DNA of 19,117 nucleotides from CALMEH01 sp031409875. Its GTDB lineage: Bacteria; Acidobacteriota; Blastocatellia; Pyrinomonadales; Pyrinomonadaceae. Positions 6,794-13,870 of the stretch are shown piece after piece. How positions within the stretch are numbered: position 1 is the stretch's first letter; every line of letters begins with the position of its first letter. Where the stretch lies: NCBI GenBank assembly GCA_031409875.1, contig JANNYB010000138.1:1-19117 (forward strand), given 5' to 3'. Made by a program: the position numbers and the translations under genes. The notes beneath the pieces were generated by a model. The model ran no database searches, was not told the origin of the DNA, and saw only the letters and a list, made by a program, of their open reading frames with translations.

Positions 6794-7834
6794 TTATTTC
6801 TCAATAATCCTAACCGCGTGTCCGTCTGTATCTCTGACTAACAAGGCTTGGCTAAAACCTGAATTTTTATTGAGAAAATTGACTAATCCACTTGAAACAA
6901 AATCGTATTTATTTTTGAACAAAATTTCAGCCAAATCGTCCGCTTTTTCTGCCTCAAAACTCGTCTGCCAATGCCATAAATCATTGCTTTTCGTATCTTT
7001 CGGAAACGGTTTTCCGTCACGCGGGGCGAGATATTCCAAAAATTCAACGGCAATTCCATCCTCTTTTGTCCGCAAACCCGTGATGTGTAACTTTGCACCG
7101 AAAACATTGTTCAAATGCTCTTGTTCCGTGCCGAAATTATCACTTGTTCCGGCAACGGTTAAACCCAATAAATCACGATAAAACTTCAAACTTTCATCCG
7201 AATCGTCAACTACGATTGCGGTGTGGTCAATGCCCAAAAATAACTTCCCTGTGTTCGCTAAATCGTGCCATTTCTTTGCACCTTTGTCGGATGGAAATGA
7301 CAGAATTTCTAAAACGTGATTGTCAAAATCCTTGAAATAAAATGCCGAAATCCCGGCAGCATTGGGAATAGTTTTTGGCAAAGTCTGCGGCGCAGTTGAA
7401 GCGAATCGAACCTTATTTTTCCGCAAGATTTCAAACGCTTTGTCCATATCCGAAACGATAATCGCAATATGCTGAAACCATTTATCATTGCTCCGCGAAT
7501 CAACCGGAATCGGACGACCGCCCGTCGTTAAATATTCGGTCAATTCGAGAAATTCTTTTCCCAATTTCAAACGCACAATCCGAACTCTCGCCCCGAAAAC
7601 GCCCGACAGATGTTCAAATTCTGTCCCGAAAGTTTCCGTCTCCGAAACCTTCTCAAACGGCAAAATTTTCGTGTAAAAATCAATCGCTTTGTCCATATCG
7701 GAGACGGTAAAACCGACGCTTTCAACCTTTGAAACTTGACCGTTGGCAATTGTCGAAAAAAAAGCGATAAAAGCTATTAAACCAATAATCAGCCAGCCAA
7801 GCGGAAGTTCTGTTTTGTTCTCTAAAACTCTCAT
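6794..7834 (-). CDS. Exported or membrane-anchored double VOC (glyoxalase-fold) protein
   Basis: The ATG at 7834 gives 346 residues; the 13 extra codons upstream fall partly in a palindromic repeat, so they are not used. Residues about 11-32 are a hydrophobic segment followed by ANGQ, so it is either a signal peptide or an anchor. Two VOC modules follow, about 35-185 and 205-346, each with a VGFTVSDMDKAIDFY- or IDHTAIVVDDSDESLKFY-type start and a TFGTEFEHL / NFGTEQEHL loop, showing they are internal duplicates. VOC proteins use paired beta-alpha-beta-beta-beta units to bind a metal and act as lyases, epimerases or dioxygenases; the substrate here is unknown. It lies downstream of the GMC and SDR genes and may act in the same sugar-oxidation setting, outside the cytoplasm. 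Confidence 0.85.
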   Translation of the reverse strand: MRVLENKTELPLGWLIIGLIAFIAFFSTIANGQVSKVESVGFTVSDMDKAIDFYTKILPFEKVSETETFGTEFEHLSGVFGARVRIVRLKLGKEFLELTEYLTTGGRPIPVDSRSNDKWFQHIAIIVSDMDKAFEILRKNKVRFASTAPQTLPKTIPNAAGISAFYFKDFDNHVLEILSFPSDKGAKKWHDLANTGKLFLGIDHTAIVVDDSDESLKFYRDLLGLTVAGTSDNFGTEQEHLNNVFGAKLHITGLRTKEDGIAVEFLEYLAPRDGKPFPKDTKSNDLWHWQTSFEAEKADDLAEILFKNKYDFVSSGLVNFLNKNSGFSQALLVRDTDGHAVRIIEK

Positions 7835-7850
7835 TTCAAACCTATTTTTG

Positions 7851-7912
7851 AACCACATAGACACATAATTCACATAGTTTTTTCTCTATGTTTTCTATGT
7901 TCCTATGTGGTT
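7851..7912. repeat. AACCACATAG palindromic repeat
   Basis: AACCACATAGACACATA at the left and CTATGTTCCTATGTGGTT at the right form a 60-base imperfect palindrome filling the gap between the GMC and VOC genes. It has the same architecture as the GCCACAGAG repeats, and could form a hairpin in the transcript. Confidence 0.7.
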
Positions 7913-7916
7913 AACT

Positions 7917-9473
7917 TTACCTTGCCAACAACTGTTCACCCACACGCAAAGCATTCGCCATAATCGTCAACGCCGGATTAACCGCCGAACTCGATGGAAA
8001 AAACGAGCCGTCCACGACATACAAATTTTCTACATCGTGCGCCTTGCAATTTCTGTCCAAAACCGAAGTTTTTGCATCGTTTCCAAACCGAATCGTGCCG
8101 TTTTGGTGCGCGACTCCGGCGAGTGGGATTTGTTCTGCCAGATACAAATTTCGCGCAAAAATCCCTTGATGACATTCGCCGCCGTGGATGTCGCATTTGC
8201 GTTGTGCGTTCATCAATGACTTTAATTTATTTTGCAAACGCTTGTGTGCTTCGAGATTATTCGGTGTGTAGCTTAAAACAATATCTCCTTTCTCATTAAG
8301 AGTTACGCGATTTTCCGGGCGCGGTAAGTCTTCCGTTGTCAGCCAAAAATCAAGCGAATGTTTTGCCATCAAATCAAGTGTAAAACCCGGCGCAATCGCG
8401 GGCGCACCTGCCGAAAGCGTAACGCCGTCGAGTTTTCCGACAAACGAAATATGCCCCATCGGATACGGAAAATCGTCCGCGCCGAAATAGAAATCGTTGA
8501 CGGCTAAAGTCTTTTGAAAAATAGTCGGATTCGGGCATTTTGAAACGGCAAGCATCACCGAATTGACGTGACCCATATAATTTCGTCCAACTTGGTCACT
8601 CGAATTTGCCAAACCGTTGGGATGTTTTTCATTAGCGGAACGAAGGAGCAATGCCGCCGAATTTATTGCACCAGCCGAAATGACAACGACATCAGCCGAA
8701 TAAGTTTCTTCAACATCATTTCGTTTAACCCGAACTGCTGAAATATTTTTGCCCGATTCGTCTGTTTCAAGTTTCGTAACCATTGCATTAGTTAACAAAG
8801 TTACATTCGGATAATCAATTGAAGGTTCGATTCCGCAAATATGCGAATCGGCTTTGGCATTGACCAAACACGGAAAACCGTCGCAAGTCGCGCAACGAAT
8901 ACAATTACTGCGCGGATCATTTTCCTTTAATTGAATGCCAAGCGGAACGTGAAACGGTTTGCATCCCAACGCTTCAAAATCTTCTGCCAACGCCTGAATT
9001 CTTGGCTCGTGCGAAACGGCTTCGTGCGGGAAAGGCGAACTCGCCCAAGGCTCAGTCGGGTCTTCGCCGCGTGTGCCGTGGACGTGATACATCTGCTCGG
9101 CTTGGCGATAATATGGCTCTAACTCGTTGTAATCAAACGCCCAAGCCGGAGAAATTCCGTCGTAATGTTTCAGTTCGCCGAAGTCTTCTTTTCGCATCCG
9201 AAACAACGCCGCGCCGTAAAATTTGGTGTTGCCACCAACATTATAATTCGTATGCGGATGAAGCGGTTTGCCTTTGTTGTCATACCAAACTTCTTTGGTG
9301 TTGTAATGCCCTTCGACATTAACTTTGCGCGAATTCCAATTTTCCAACTCACGTTTGACGAAATCGCCGCGCTCCAAAACCAAAATCTTTTTACCCGACG
9401 GTGCGAGTTTGTGAACCAAAGTCCCGCCGCCCGCACCTGTTCCAATGATGATAAAATCGTAATGTTCGTTCAT
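7917..9473 (-). CDS. GMC family FAD-dependent oxidoreductase
   Basis: The 518-residue enzyme begins with the FAD-binding Rossmann motif IIIGTGAGGGTLVHKL (GxGxxG at Gly11-Gly16) and an ERGD strand end about 20 residues later. It lacks a signal peptide. The C-terminal substrate domain carries AHQNGTIRFG, with the probable catalytic His, and SSSAVNPALT, with the second catalytic residue (Asn) and FAD contacts. GMC enzymes oxidise alcohol groups of sugars or sterols; here a sugar or polyol is likely given the neighbouring glucosidase and SDR genes (inference). A four-cysteine cluster, CIRCATCDGFPC, lies near residues 215-226. It could bind an Fe-S cluster or zinc and is not part of the textbook GMC fold. 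Start ATG at 9473; the upstream gap is a palindromic repeat. Confidence 0.93.
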   Translation of the reverse strand: MNEHYDFIIIGTGAGGGTLVHKLAPSGKKILVLERGDFVKRELENWNSRKVNVEGHYNTKEVWYDNKGKPLHPHTNYNVGGNTKFYGAALFRMRKEDFGELKHYDGISPAWAFDYNELEPYYRQAEQMYHVHGTRGEDPTEPWASSPFPHEAVSHEPRIQALAEDFEALGCKPFHVPLGIQLKENDPRSNCIRCATCDGFPCLVNAKADSHICGIEPSIDYPNVTLLTNAMVTKLETDESGKNISAVRVKRNDVEETYSADVVVISAGAINSAALLLRSANEKHPNGLANSSDQVGRNYMGHVNSVMLAVSKCPNPTIFQKTLAVNDFYFGADDFPYPMGHISFVGKLDGVTLSAGAPAIAPGFTLDLMAKHSLDFWLTTEDLPRPENRVTLNEKGDIVLSYTPNNLEAHKRLQNKLKSLMNAQRKCDIHGGECHQGIFARNLYLAEQIPLAGVAHQNGTIRFGNDAKTSVLDRNCKAHDVENLYVVDGSFFPSSSAVNPALTIMANALRVGEQLLAR

Positions 9474-9487
9474 AATTAACTCCGTTT

Positions 9488-9609
9488 CAGTTGGCAGTAG
9501 CAGTGGCAGTAGCAGTTTTAAAACCGTCTTTCGGCTAAGTATTTAAGTAAAACTAATCTGTTTGAGCAGAAAAAAACTGCCACTGCTACTGCCACTGCTA
9601 CCGCTACTG
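9488..9609. repeat. Palindrome made of CAGTAG/CAGTGG trinucleotide-like units
   Basis: The left arm 9488-9520 reads GGCAGTAGCAGTGGCAGTAG and continues to AGTTTT. The right arm 9571-9609 is its inverted copy (AAAAACTGCCACTGCTACTG...). Both arms are internally repetitive, with CAGTAG and CAGTGG units. The 50-base loop shows no gene. It fills the whole gap between the SDR and GMC genes. Confidence 0.75.
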
Positions 9610-9610
9610 A

Positions 9611-10378
9611 TTATTGTTCCTCATAAAACCAAGTCAGTCCGCCGTCCACAAAAAAGGTCGAACCCGTTACATAATCGGCTTCGTCCGACGATAAAAATAC
9701 TGCCAATCCTGCGACATCTTCGGGCTGACCCAAGCGTTTCAGAGGAATTTGTCCGAGCAAATAATTTAATTTGTTCGGGTCATTCAAAAGATTGCGGTTA
9801 ATCGGCGTTTCGATTGCGCCGGGCGCGATATTGTTGACGTTGATGCCGAATTGTCCGAGTTCTACGCCTAAGTTTCGCGTCAACATTTTCACGCCGCCTT
9901 TGCTGACACAATAAGCCGTAAAATTCGGAAACGGAAGGTCTTCGTGAACCGAACTGATATTGACGATTTTTCCGCGCCGTTTCGTTTCGATTAAATGTTT
10001 TGCCATCGCTTGCGAACAGAAAAATGTTCCCTTCGTATTGACGTTCATCACAAAGTCGTAATCTTTTTCCGTAACTTCCCAAAAAGGCGCGTGACGTTCA
10101 ACTCCCGCATTGTTGACCAAAATATCAACTTGCCCGAATTCTTTGATTGCGGCTTCAAATAAACCGTTAATATCATCAATTTTTGAAACATCGCCTTGCA
10201 CACAAATTGCTTTTGCGCCAACTGATTCAACATTCGCTTGAACCTCGTTTGCCATCTCCATATTTCCGATGTAGTTGATGACGACATTTGCGCCTTCTTT
10301 GGCAAATCGTTCCGCGATTCCGCGTCCGATGCCTTGACTACTGCCTGTAATAATTGCTGTTTTGTTTTGTAATCTCAT
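9611..10378 (-). CDS. SDR family oxidoreductase, glucose 1-dehydrogenase-like
   Basis: This classical short-chain dehydrogenase has 255 residues, the usual length. The NAD(P) motif TGSSQGIG is at residues 11-18, NNAG at 89-92, and the catalytic tetrad Asn114, Ser143, Tyr156 and Lys160 is complete (YCVSK). The C-terminus FFVDGGLTWFYEEQ fits the glucose 1-dehydrogenase branch, in which beta-D-glucose is oxidised to gluconolactone, but substrate prediction in SDRs is unreliable. A good ribosome binding site, AAGGAT, lies at 10387-10392, eight bases before the ATG. It precedes the GMC gene in the same direction, suggesting related oxidation steps. Start and family are secure. Confidence 0.92.
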   Translation of the reverse strand: MRLQNKTAIITGSSQGIGRGIAERFAKEGANVVINYIGNMEMANEVQANVESVGAKAICVQGDVSKIDDINGLFEAAIKEFGQVDILVNNAGVERHAPFWEVTEKDYDFVMNVNTKGTFFCSQAMAKHLIETKRRGKIVNISSVHEDLPFPNFTAYCVSKGGVKMLTRNLGVELGQFGINVNNIAPGAIETPINRNLLNDPNKLNYLLGQIPLKRLGQPEDVAGLAVFLSSDEADYVTGSTFFVDGGLTWFYEEQ

Positions 10379-10392
10379 AAATTTAAATCCTT

Positions 10393-10532
10393 AGTTTGGA
10401 GTCCCGCCTTCAGGCGGCAGAACGCCAGCGAAGCGAAGCGTTCTCACCTTACGGCATAATTTTGTAATAGCAATATGAAAACCGCTTTGCTTCGCTGGCG
10501 GTTTTTGCCGCCTAAAGGCGGGACTCCAAACT
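10393..10532. repeat. Long palindromic repeat, AGTTTGGAGTCCCGCC type
   Basis: The left arm (10393-10440) starts AGTTTGGAGTCCCGCC and reaches AGCGAAGCGAAGCG; the right arm (10483-10532) is its inverted copy, ending GGCGGGACTCCAAACT. A 42-base loop separates them. The right arm overlaps the 3' end of the aquaporin gene and provides its last six codons and TAG stop (10512-10514). The left end lies just ahead of the SDR ribosome binding site. Confidence 0.85.
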
Positions 10533-11309
10533 TTTTTCGCCAAACTGACAGTTAAAAATGCACCGCATTTTGCTGTAATGGTCAAATTTCGCGCATAAAA
10601 CTGAATGCAATCCTTTGACTCTCACAAAAACTTCCGCCGCCGAGAGCATTGCCAAAGGCGGCGCGACAAAATAAATCCACCAATTGTTCCAAACATTTGC
10701 CACAATCGCCGAACCGAAAGTCCGCGCCGGATTCATACTCATTCCCGAAATTGGAGCTTCGAGCGAGATGTAAATTGCTACCAAAAGCCCTGCAAAATAT
10801 GATGTAAAACGCGAAAGTTTAGCGTGGTTTGAAGTAATTAAAACCATCGTCATCATTCCAAACGAAATGATAAATTCAGCGATAAACGAAATTATCCAGC
10901 CGCTTTGATTTGGAATCGTGATTGCAAAATTTACGTCCCTGTTTGCCAACAAATCGCCGAGAAAAAGCCACGAAAGCCAAACTCCAAATGTTGCACCGAT
11001 AAATTGAAAAAGAACGTAAAATATTGCGTCCCAACTTTTAATTTTCCCCAATCGCCAAAATGTCAAAGTTACTGCCGGATTGATATGTGCGCCCGAAAGT
11101 TTGCCAAATGGAGATTTGAAAATCGCAATCGCCGTCAATCCCATCGCCAAACCAATCAAGACAAATCGCAGTTGCAAATTCCAACTAACCGCAGACGAAT
11201 CGGGATGAAACAAAAGCACTGAAAAAATGCACGCCGAAACCATAAACACACCAAGCCCAATCGCTTCGCAGATGTATTCAAACCAATGATTTTTTAATGT
11301 GCTTAACAT
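10512..11309 (-). CDS. Aquaporin / MIP family channel
   Basis: The protein has 265 residues with six membrane helices. Both half-helix NPA signatures are intact: GAHINPAVT in the first half and SMNPARTFGSA in the second, the latter with the Arg of the selectivity filter. The Arg and the loop residues around it suit water or small neutral solutes more than glycerol, but this is not decisive. The final 43 or so residues after the last helix are longer than usual and end SLESRL, encoded by the palindromic repeat 10393-10532. The ribosome binding site GAGG (11317-11314) lies four bases from the ATG at 11309. A GGAATAAA element is 36 bases upstream of the ATG, suggesting control by an ECF sigma factor. 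Confidence 0.93.
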   Translation of the reverse strand: MLSTLKNHWFEYICEAIGLGVFMVSACIFSVLLFHPDSSAVSWNLQLRFVLIGLAMGLTAIAIFKSPFGKLSGAHINPAVTLTFWRLGKIKSWDAIFYVLFQFIGATFGVWLSWLFLGDLLANRDVNFAITIPNQSGWIISFIAEFIISFGMMTMVLITSNHAKLSRFTSYFAGLLVAIYISLEAPISGMSMNPARTFGSAIVANVWNNWWIYFVAPPLAMLSAAEVFVRVKGLHSVLCAKFDHYSKMRCIFNCQFGEKSLESRL

Positions 11310-11323
11310 CTTTCCTCGTTTTC

Positions 11324-11352
11324 TAAAACACTTTTGCTTTTCGGTTTATTCC
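11324..11352 (-). promoter_or_regulatory. Candidate ECF-type promoter of the aquaporin gene
   Basis: TTTGGAATAAA (GGAATAAA at 11352-11345) is followed by GTTTTA at 11329-11324, the same spacing as at 13942-13914. It lies in the 50-base gap between the protease and aquaporin genes. Confidence 0.45.
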
Positions 11353-11359
11353 AAAGATT

Positions 11360-12793
11360 TCAGGCAATTTCCAAAATCGAATTAAAACCGCCGAAACTGT
11401 CTTCTTTCTTCATTCCATTGCTTGCGTCTTCTTTCCAAATTGTGCCGTCAATCACAAATTTGTATCTATAATTCCCACTTGGAAGACTCGGAATTTCAGC
11501 GTGCCATAATCCGGTTTCGTTTTTGAAAAATTGCTTTTCGGTAGAATTCCAATTATTAAAATCGCCTGCTAAATGAACGGTTTCGGCATTGTCATCGTGA
11601 TAATAAAAAATAATTTTTTCGCCTTCGATGCGTGGCGGTGTCAGCATTTGGTGGTCAAAAAAATGCGTCTCTTTCAAGGCTTCTTCGACGGCTGATTTGG
11701 CGTTTAAAACTCCAAAGCCTTGCCGGATTGCGCGAAAATTTGCTAGCCGAGAAGCTGTTGAAATTAAGATATTTTTGACGATTGCGGGCGTTAAATTCGG
11801 ATTTGCTTCGAGCATTTGCGCGATAACGGAAGCCGTAATCGGCGCGGCAAAACTCGTGCCGTCAACGTGCTGGTAATGCGTAGCGACAATTTTTCGTTGG
11901 TTCAATTCGTGTTCGACCAAACCTCTCGCCGTGTTGACATCGGTTGATAAAATATATTCGGGAAGCTCGGCTTTTTGCCAATTATCAAGGAAAGTTTGCC
12001 GAAATGAATAATCGGGCGAATTCGCAATTTCCGAGAGGATTTCAGCCTTTTTATAATCTTCGGTTTCGGGCAAAATCGGCGCGGCAACAAACATTGCCGG
12101 AGCAATGATTTCGGGTTTAATCAAACCATCCGCCGTTGCTCCGAAATTGGAATGATAAAGCTCGTGATTTTCCGAATCAAATTTGTTTTCGTCCGAATAT
12201 CCGCCAACCGTAATGACCGACGGCGCACTCGCGGGCGGAATCGAATGGGATTCATCCATATTTCCCGCCGCAACCGTTACGACTACGCCAAGTTTGACTA
12301 ATTCCTCGGCTAACTGATTGATTTTGCTGTCGTTTGTTGCCACATCCAAATCACCACCAAGCGACATATTGACGATGCGGATGTTATATTTTTCACGGCT
12401 TTTGATAACCCATTTCAAACCTTTTTCGATTGAATCATCCGAAATTCGTCCGCTTTTTGAAACCTTCACCAAAACAAGTTTTGCCTCTGAAGCTAAACCT
12501 TTGTAAATCCCATCCGAAAGCGAACCGTTACCTGCACAAACCGTTACAGTTTGCGTTCCGTGCCAATGAAATCCGTTTGGCTTAAGTGATTTTAGCGATT
12601 TTTCTTCGCCCGAAATGTCGTGAAATTTGACAATTCTGTCGGCAAAATCAGGATGCGGATAAAATCCCGAATCGAGAAAAGCAATGGTTACACCGTTGCC
12701 CGTAAAATTTGGATTAGCGGTTAATTTTTCTGCCGTCGGAATGACGGCAAAGCGATTTTGTGTGTGCGCGTGCGCGTGTTTTTCATCAAACAT
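11360..12793 (-). CDS. S8 (subtilisin-like) serine protease with C-terminal CBM48 glycogen-binding domain
   Basis: The 477-residue protein has a complete S8 triad: Asp41 in IAFLDSGFYPHPDF, His78 in WHGTQT and Ser324 in DGTSFAAP, plus the oxyanion Asn178 (AAGN). No signal peptide or classical propeptide is visible; the N-terminus is short and His-rich (EKHAHAHTQ). An insertion of about 65 residues at 240-305 precedes the Ser motif. Residues about 398-477 form an AMPK-beta/CBM48 glycogen-binding fold: VHLAGDFNNW, LPSGNYRYKFVIDG and a Trp463 after it. The combination suggests a cytoplasmic protease directed to glycogen or starch granules (inference). It lies 39 bases after the anti-sigma gene and may be read with it, but it also has its own candidate ECF promoter. 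Confidence 0.92.
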   Translation of the reverse strand: MFDEKHAHAHTQNRFAVIPTAEKLTANPNFTGNGVTIAFLDSGFYPHPDFADRIVKFHDISGEEKSLKSLKPNGFHWHGTQTVTVCAGNGSLSDGIYKGLASEAKLVLVKVSKSGRISDDSIEKGLKWVIKSREKYNIRIVNMSLGGDLDVATNDSKINQLAEELVKLGVVVTVAAGNMDESHSIPPASAPSVITVGGYSDENKFDSENHELYHSNFGATADGLIKPEIIAPAMFVAAPILPETEDYKKAEILSEIANSPDYSFRQTFLDNWQKAELPEYILSTDVNTARGLVEHELNQRKIVATHYQHVDGTSFAAPITASVIAQMLEANPNLTPAIVKNILISTASRLANFRAIRQGFGVLNAKSAVEEALKETHFFDHQMLTPPRIEGEKIIFYYHDDNAETVHLAGDFNNWNSTEKQFFKNETGLWHAEIPSLPSGNYRYKFVIDGTIWKEDASNGMKKEDSFGGFNSILEIA

Positions 12794-12802
12794 ACGCTAG
12801 AG

Positions 12803-12830
12803 TAAATCACTTCTTTTTTTAGTTTATTCC
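12803..12830 (-). promoter_or_regulatory. Candidate ECF-type promoter of the protease-CBM48 gene
   Basis: TTGGAATAAA (GGAATAAA at 12830-12823) is followed by GATTTA at 12808-12803. Only nine bases separate GATTTA from the ATG, so a transcript from here would have almost no leader. It lies within the 39-base gap after the anti-sigma gene. Confidence 0.45.
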
Positions 12831-12832
12831 AA

Positions 12833-13129
12833 TTATTGACGTTGTTTCAGTTTTTCTATAATCCGACCTTTGGCTTCGGAACTAAGTGAAATTTGAAGTT
12901 TGTTATTTTTGATATGATTTTCTTGAATATGAAATACTTCGTGCATAAAGTTGAGATTTGAAACATAATTCAAACACGCGCGGCAGGTGAAAATATGAAG
13001 TCGGACGCGCAGTTTTTCGGTAAATGAAAGTTCACGGTCAAGTTTATGTGAAAAAAGCGGCGAGACGGTTTTGCAGTCTTCCGTCTTGCTTGCCAACCAT
13101 TGTTTCAGTTTTGTTTTAAGTTTGTCCAT
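12833..13129 (-). CDS. Zinc-binding anti-sigma factor (ZAS type)
   Basis: The ATG at 13129 is chosen over an upstream ATG at 13156 because AAAGGT is properly spaced before it. It starts inside the sigma gene, overlapping it by 14 bases, so the two are translationally coupled. The 98-residue protein carries the ZAS signature His45-x3-Cys49-x2-Cys52 (HIFTCRAC), with Cys19 or His28 as the fourth possible ligand. It lacks membrane segments, so it is soluble, and probably holds the ECF sigma factor inactive until zinc release or thiol oxidation. The C-terminal helix (SSEAKGRIIEKLKQRQ) resembles in pattern the tail of the 50-aa protein at the head of the operon. Sigma partner is the gene immediately upstream. 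Confidence 0.85.
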   Translation of the reverse strand: MDKLKTKLKQWLASKTEDCKTVSPLFSHKLDRELSFTEKLRVRLHIFTCRACLNYVSNLNFMHEVFHIQENHIKNNKLQISLSSEAKGRIIEKLKQRQ

Positions 13130-13721
13130 TACCTTTTCTAAACCAATTAAAATCAATACATCGGCGTAAATGCAGACGCGCTCGGTGCATCATTACCCAA
13201 AAATTATTCGGTGAGATTTCTAAAATTGCACAAATCTCTGCCGAATCAAAACCTTCCATTTCGCGCAAAGTAAAACAATTTGCCACTCTTTCGGGCAATT
13301 CGCCCAAACATTGCGTTAAAATTCCGCGAAATGCCGCATTTTCCAAACATTTTTCGGGATTATCGTTCCAAACTGCCGGTCTCGATTCCGCCGTCCAATG
13401 ACCTTTCCATACGCCTTCTTCGAGGAAAAAGGAATCGTAAGACGACATATCGGATTCTTCTTCGGTAAGTTCGACCTCGCGGCTGGATTTGCGAAAATAG
13501 TCAATAACTTTGTGTTTCAAAATTCCGCAAAGCCAAGTTTTTTCAGATGATTTTGCTTCAAATTTGTTTATTGTCTCCATTGCGGCAAGCAGCGTTTCCT
13601 GCACGAGGTCTTCGGCAACAGATTCATTTCGCACCCGCGAAAAAGCGTAGGCGTAAAGAAAATTGCCGTATTCATTAACCCAAATAGCCGGGTCAAATAT
13701 TTGCCTAGTTGCAGATGTCAT
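13116..13721 (-). CDS. ECF-type RNA polymerase sigma factor
   Basis: This 201-residue protein has sigma region 2 at about residues 20-80 (AEDLVQETLLAAM, then TWLCGILKHKVIDYFRK) and region 4 at about 135-185 (LPERVANCFTLREMEGFDSAE, then NNFWVMMHRARLHLRRC). A long linker of about 50 residues joins them. The WVMMHRAR helix is the -35-recognition segment. It is flanked by a 50-aa gene (ATGA overlap upstream) and its anti-sigma factor (14-base overlap downstream). A GGAATAAA...GATTTA element lies upstream of the operon and may be its own target, as is common for ECF factors. The ECF assignment is secure; the signal is unknown, with redox stress a reasonable guess from the ZAS partner. Confidence 0.93.
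   Translation of the reverse strand: MTSATRQIFDPAIWVNEYGNFLYAYAFSRVRNESVAEDLVQETLLAAMETINKFEAKSSEKTWLCGILKHKVIDYFRKSSREVELTEEESDMSSYDSFFLEEGVWKGHWTAESRPAVWNDNPEKCLENAAFRGILTQCLGELPERVANCFTLREMEGFDSAEICAILEISPNNFWVMMHRARLHLRRCIDFNWFRKGNGQT
13131..13136 (-). promoter_or_regulatory. Ribosome binding site of the anti-sigma gene
   Basis: AAAGGT lies just ahead of the ATG at 13129, inside the 3' end of the sigma gene. It favours this start over the ATG at 13156. Confidence 0.55.
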
Positions 13722-13870
13722 TTTTCACGAATCAGCTTACTGATTGTTTCCCCCAAAGATTCAGGGGCTTTTTCCGCCCCAACGGCTTTTTGCAAAAGTC
13801 TTTTCAATTTGTTGTTCTCCTGTTCTTCAAATCCGTTTTTGTGATTGTGGTTTCTGTTTTTATTGGTCAT
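13718..13870 (-). CDS. Small protein heading the sigma/anti-sigma operon, 50 aa
   Basis: An open frame from ATG 13870 to TGA 13718 overlaps the sigma start in an ATGA junction, strong evidence that it is translated. The product is hydrophilic: an Asn/His/Lys-rich start (MTNKNRNHNHKNGF), a charged helix, and a tail APESLGETISKLIREK. Tails of this pattern (a short Pro-Glu turn, then an amphipathic helix ending in Ile-Arg) occur at the C-terminus of several zinc anti-sigma factors, so it might be a sigma-binding peptide or a second regulator. That link is an impression from pattern, not an alignment. A candidate promoter lies 44-72 bases upstream. Confidence 0.7.
   Translation of the reverse strand: MTNKNRNHNHKNGFEEQENNKLKRLLQKAVGAEKAPESLGETISKLIREK

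Noticed and set aside
3919..11309. Dedicated sugar-oxidation operon of aquaporin, SDR, GMC, VOC and glucosidase
   Set aside because: Genes are co-directional, but each gap is filled by a palindromic repeat that may end transcription, so a single operon cannot be claimed.
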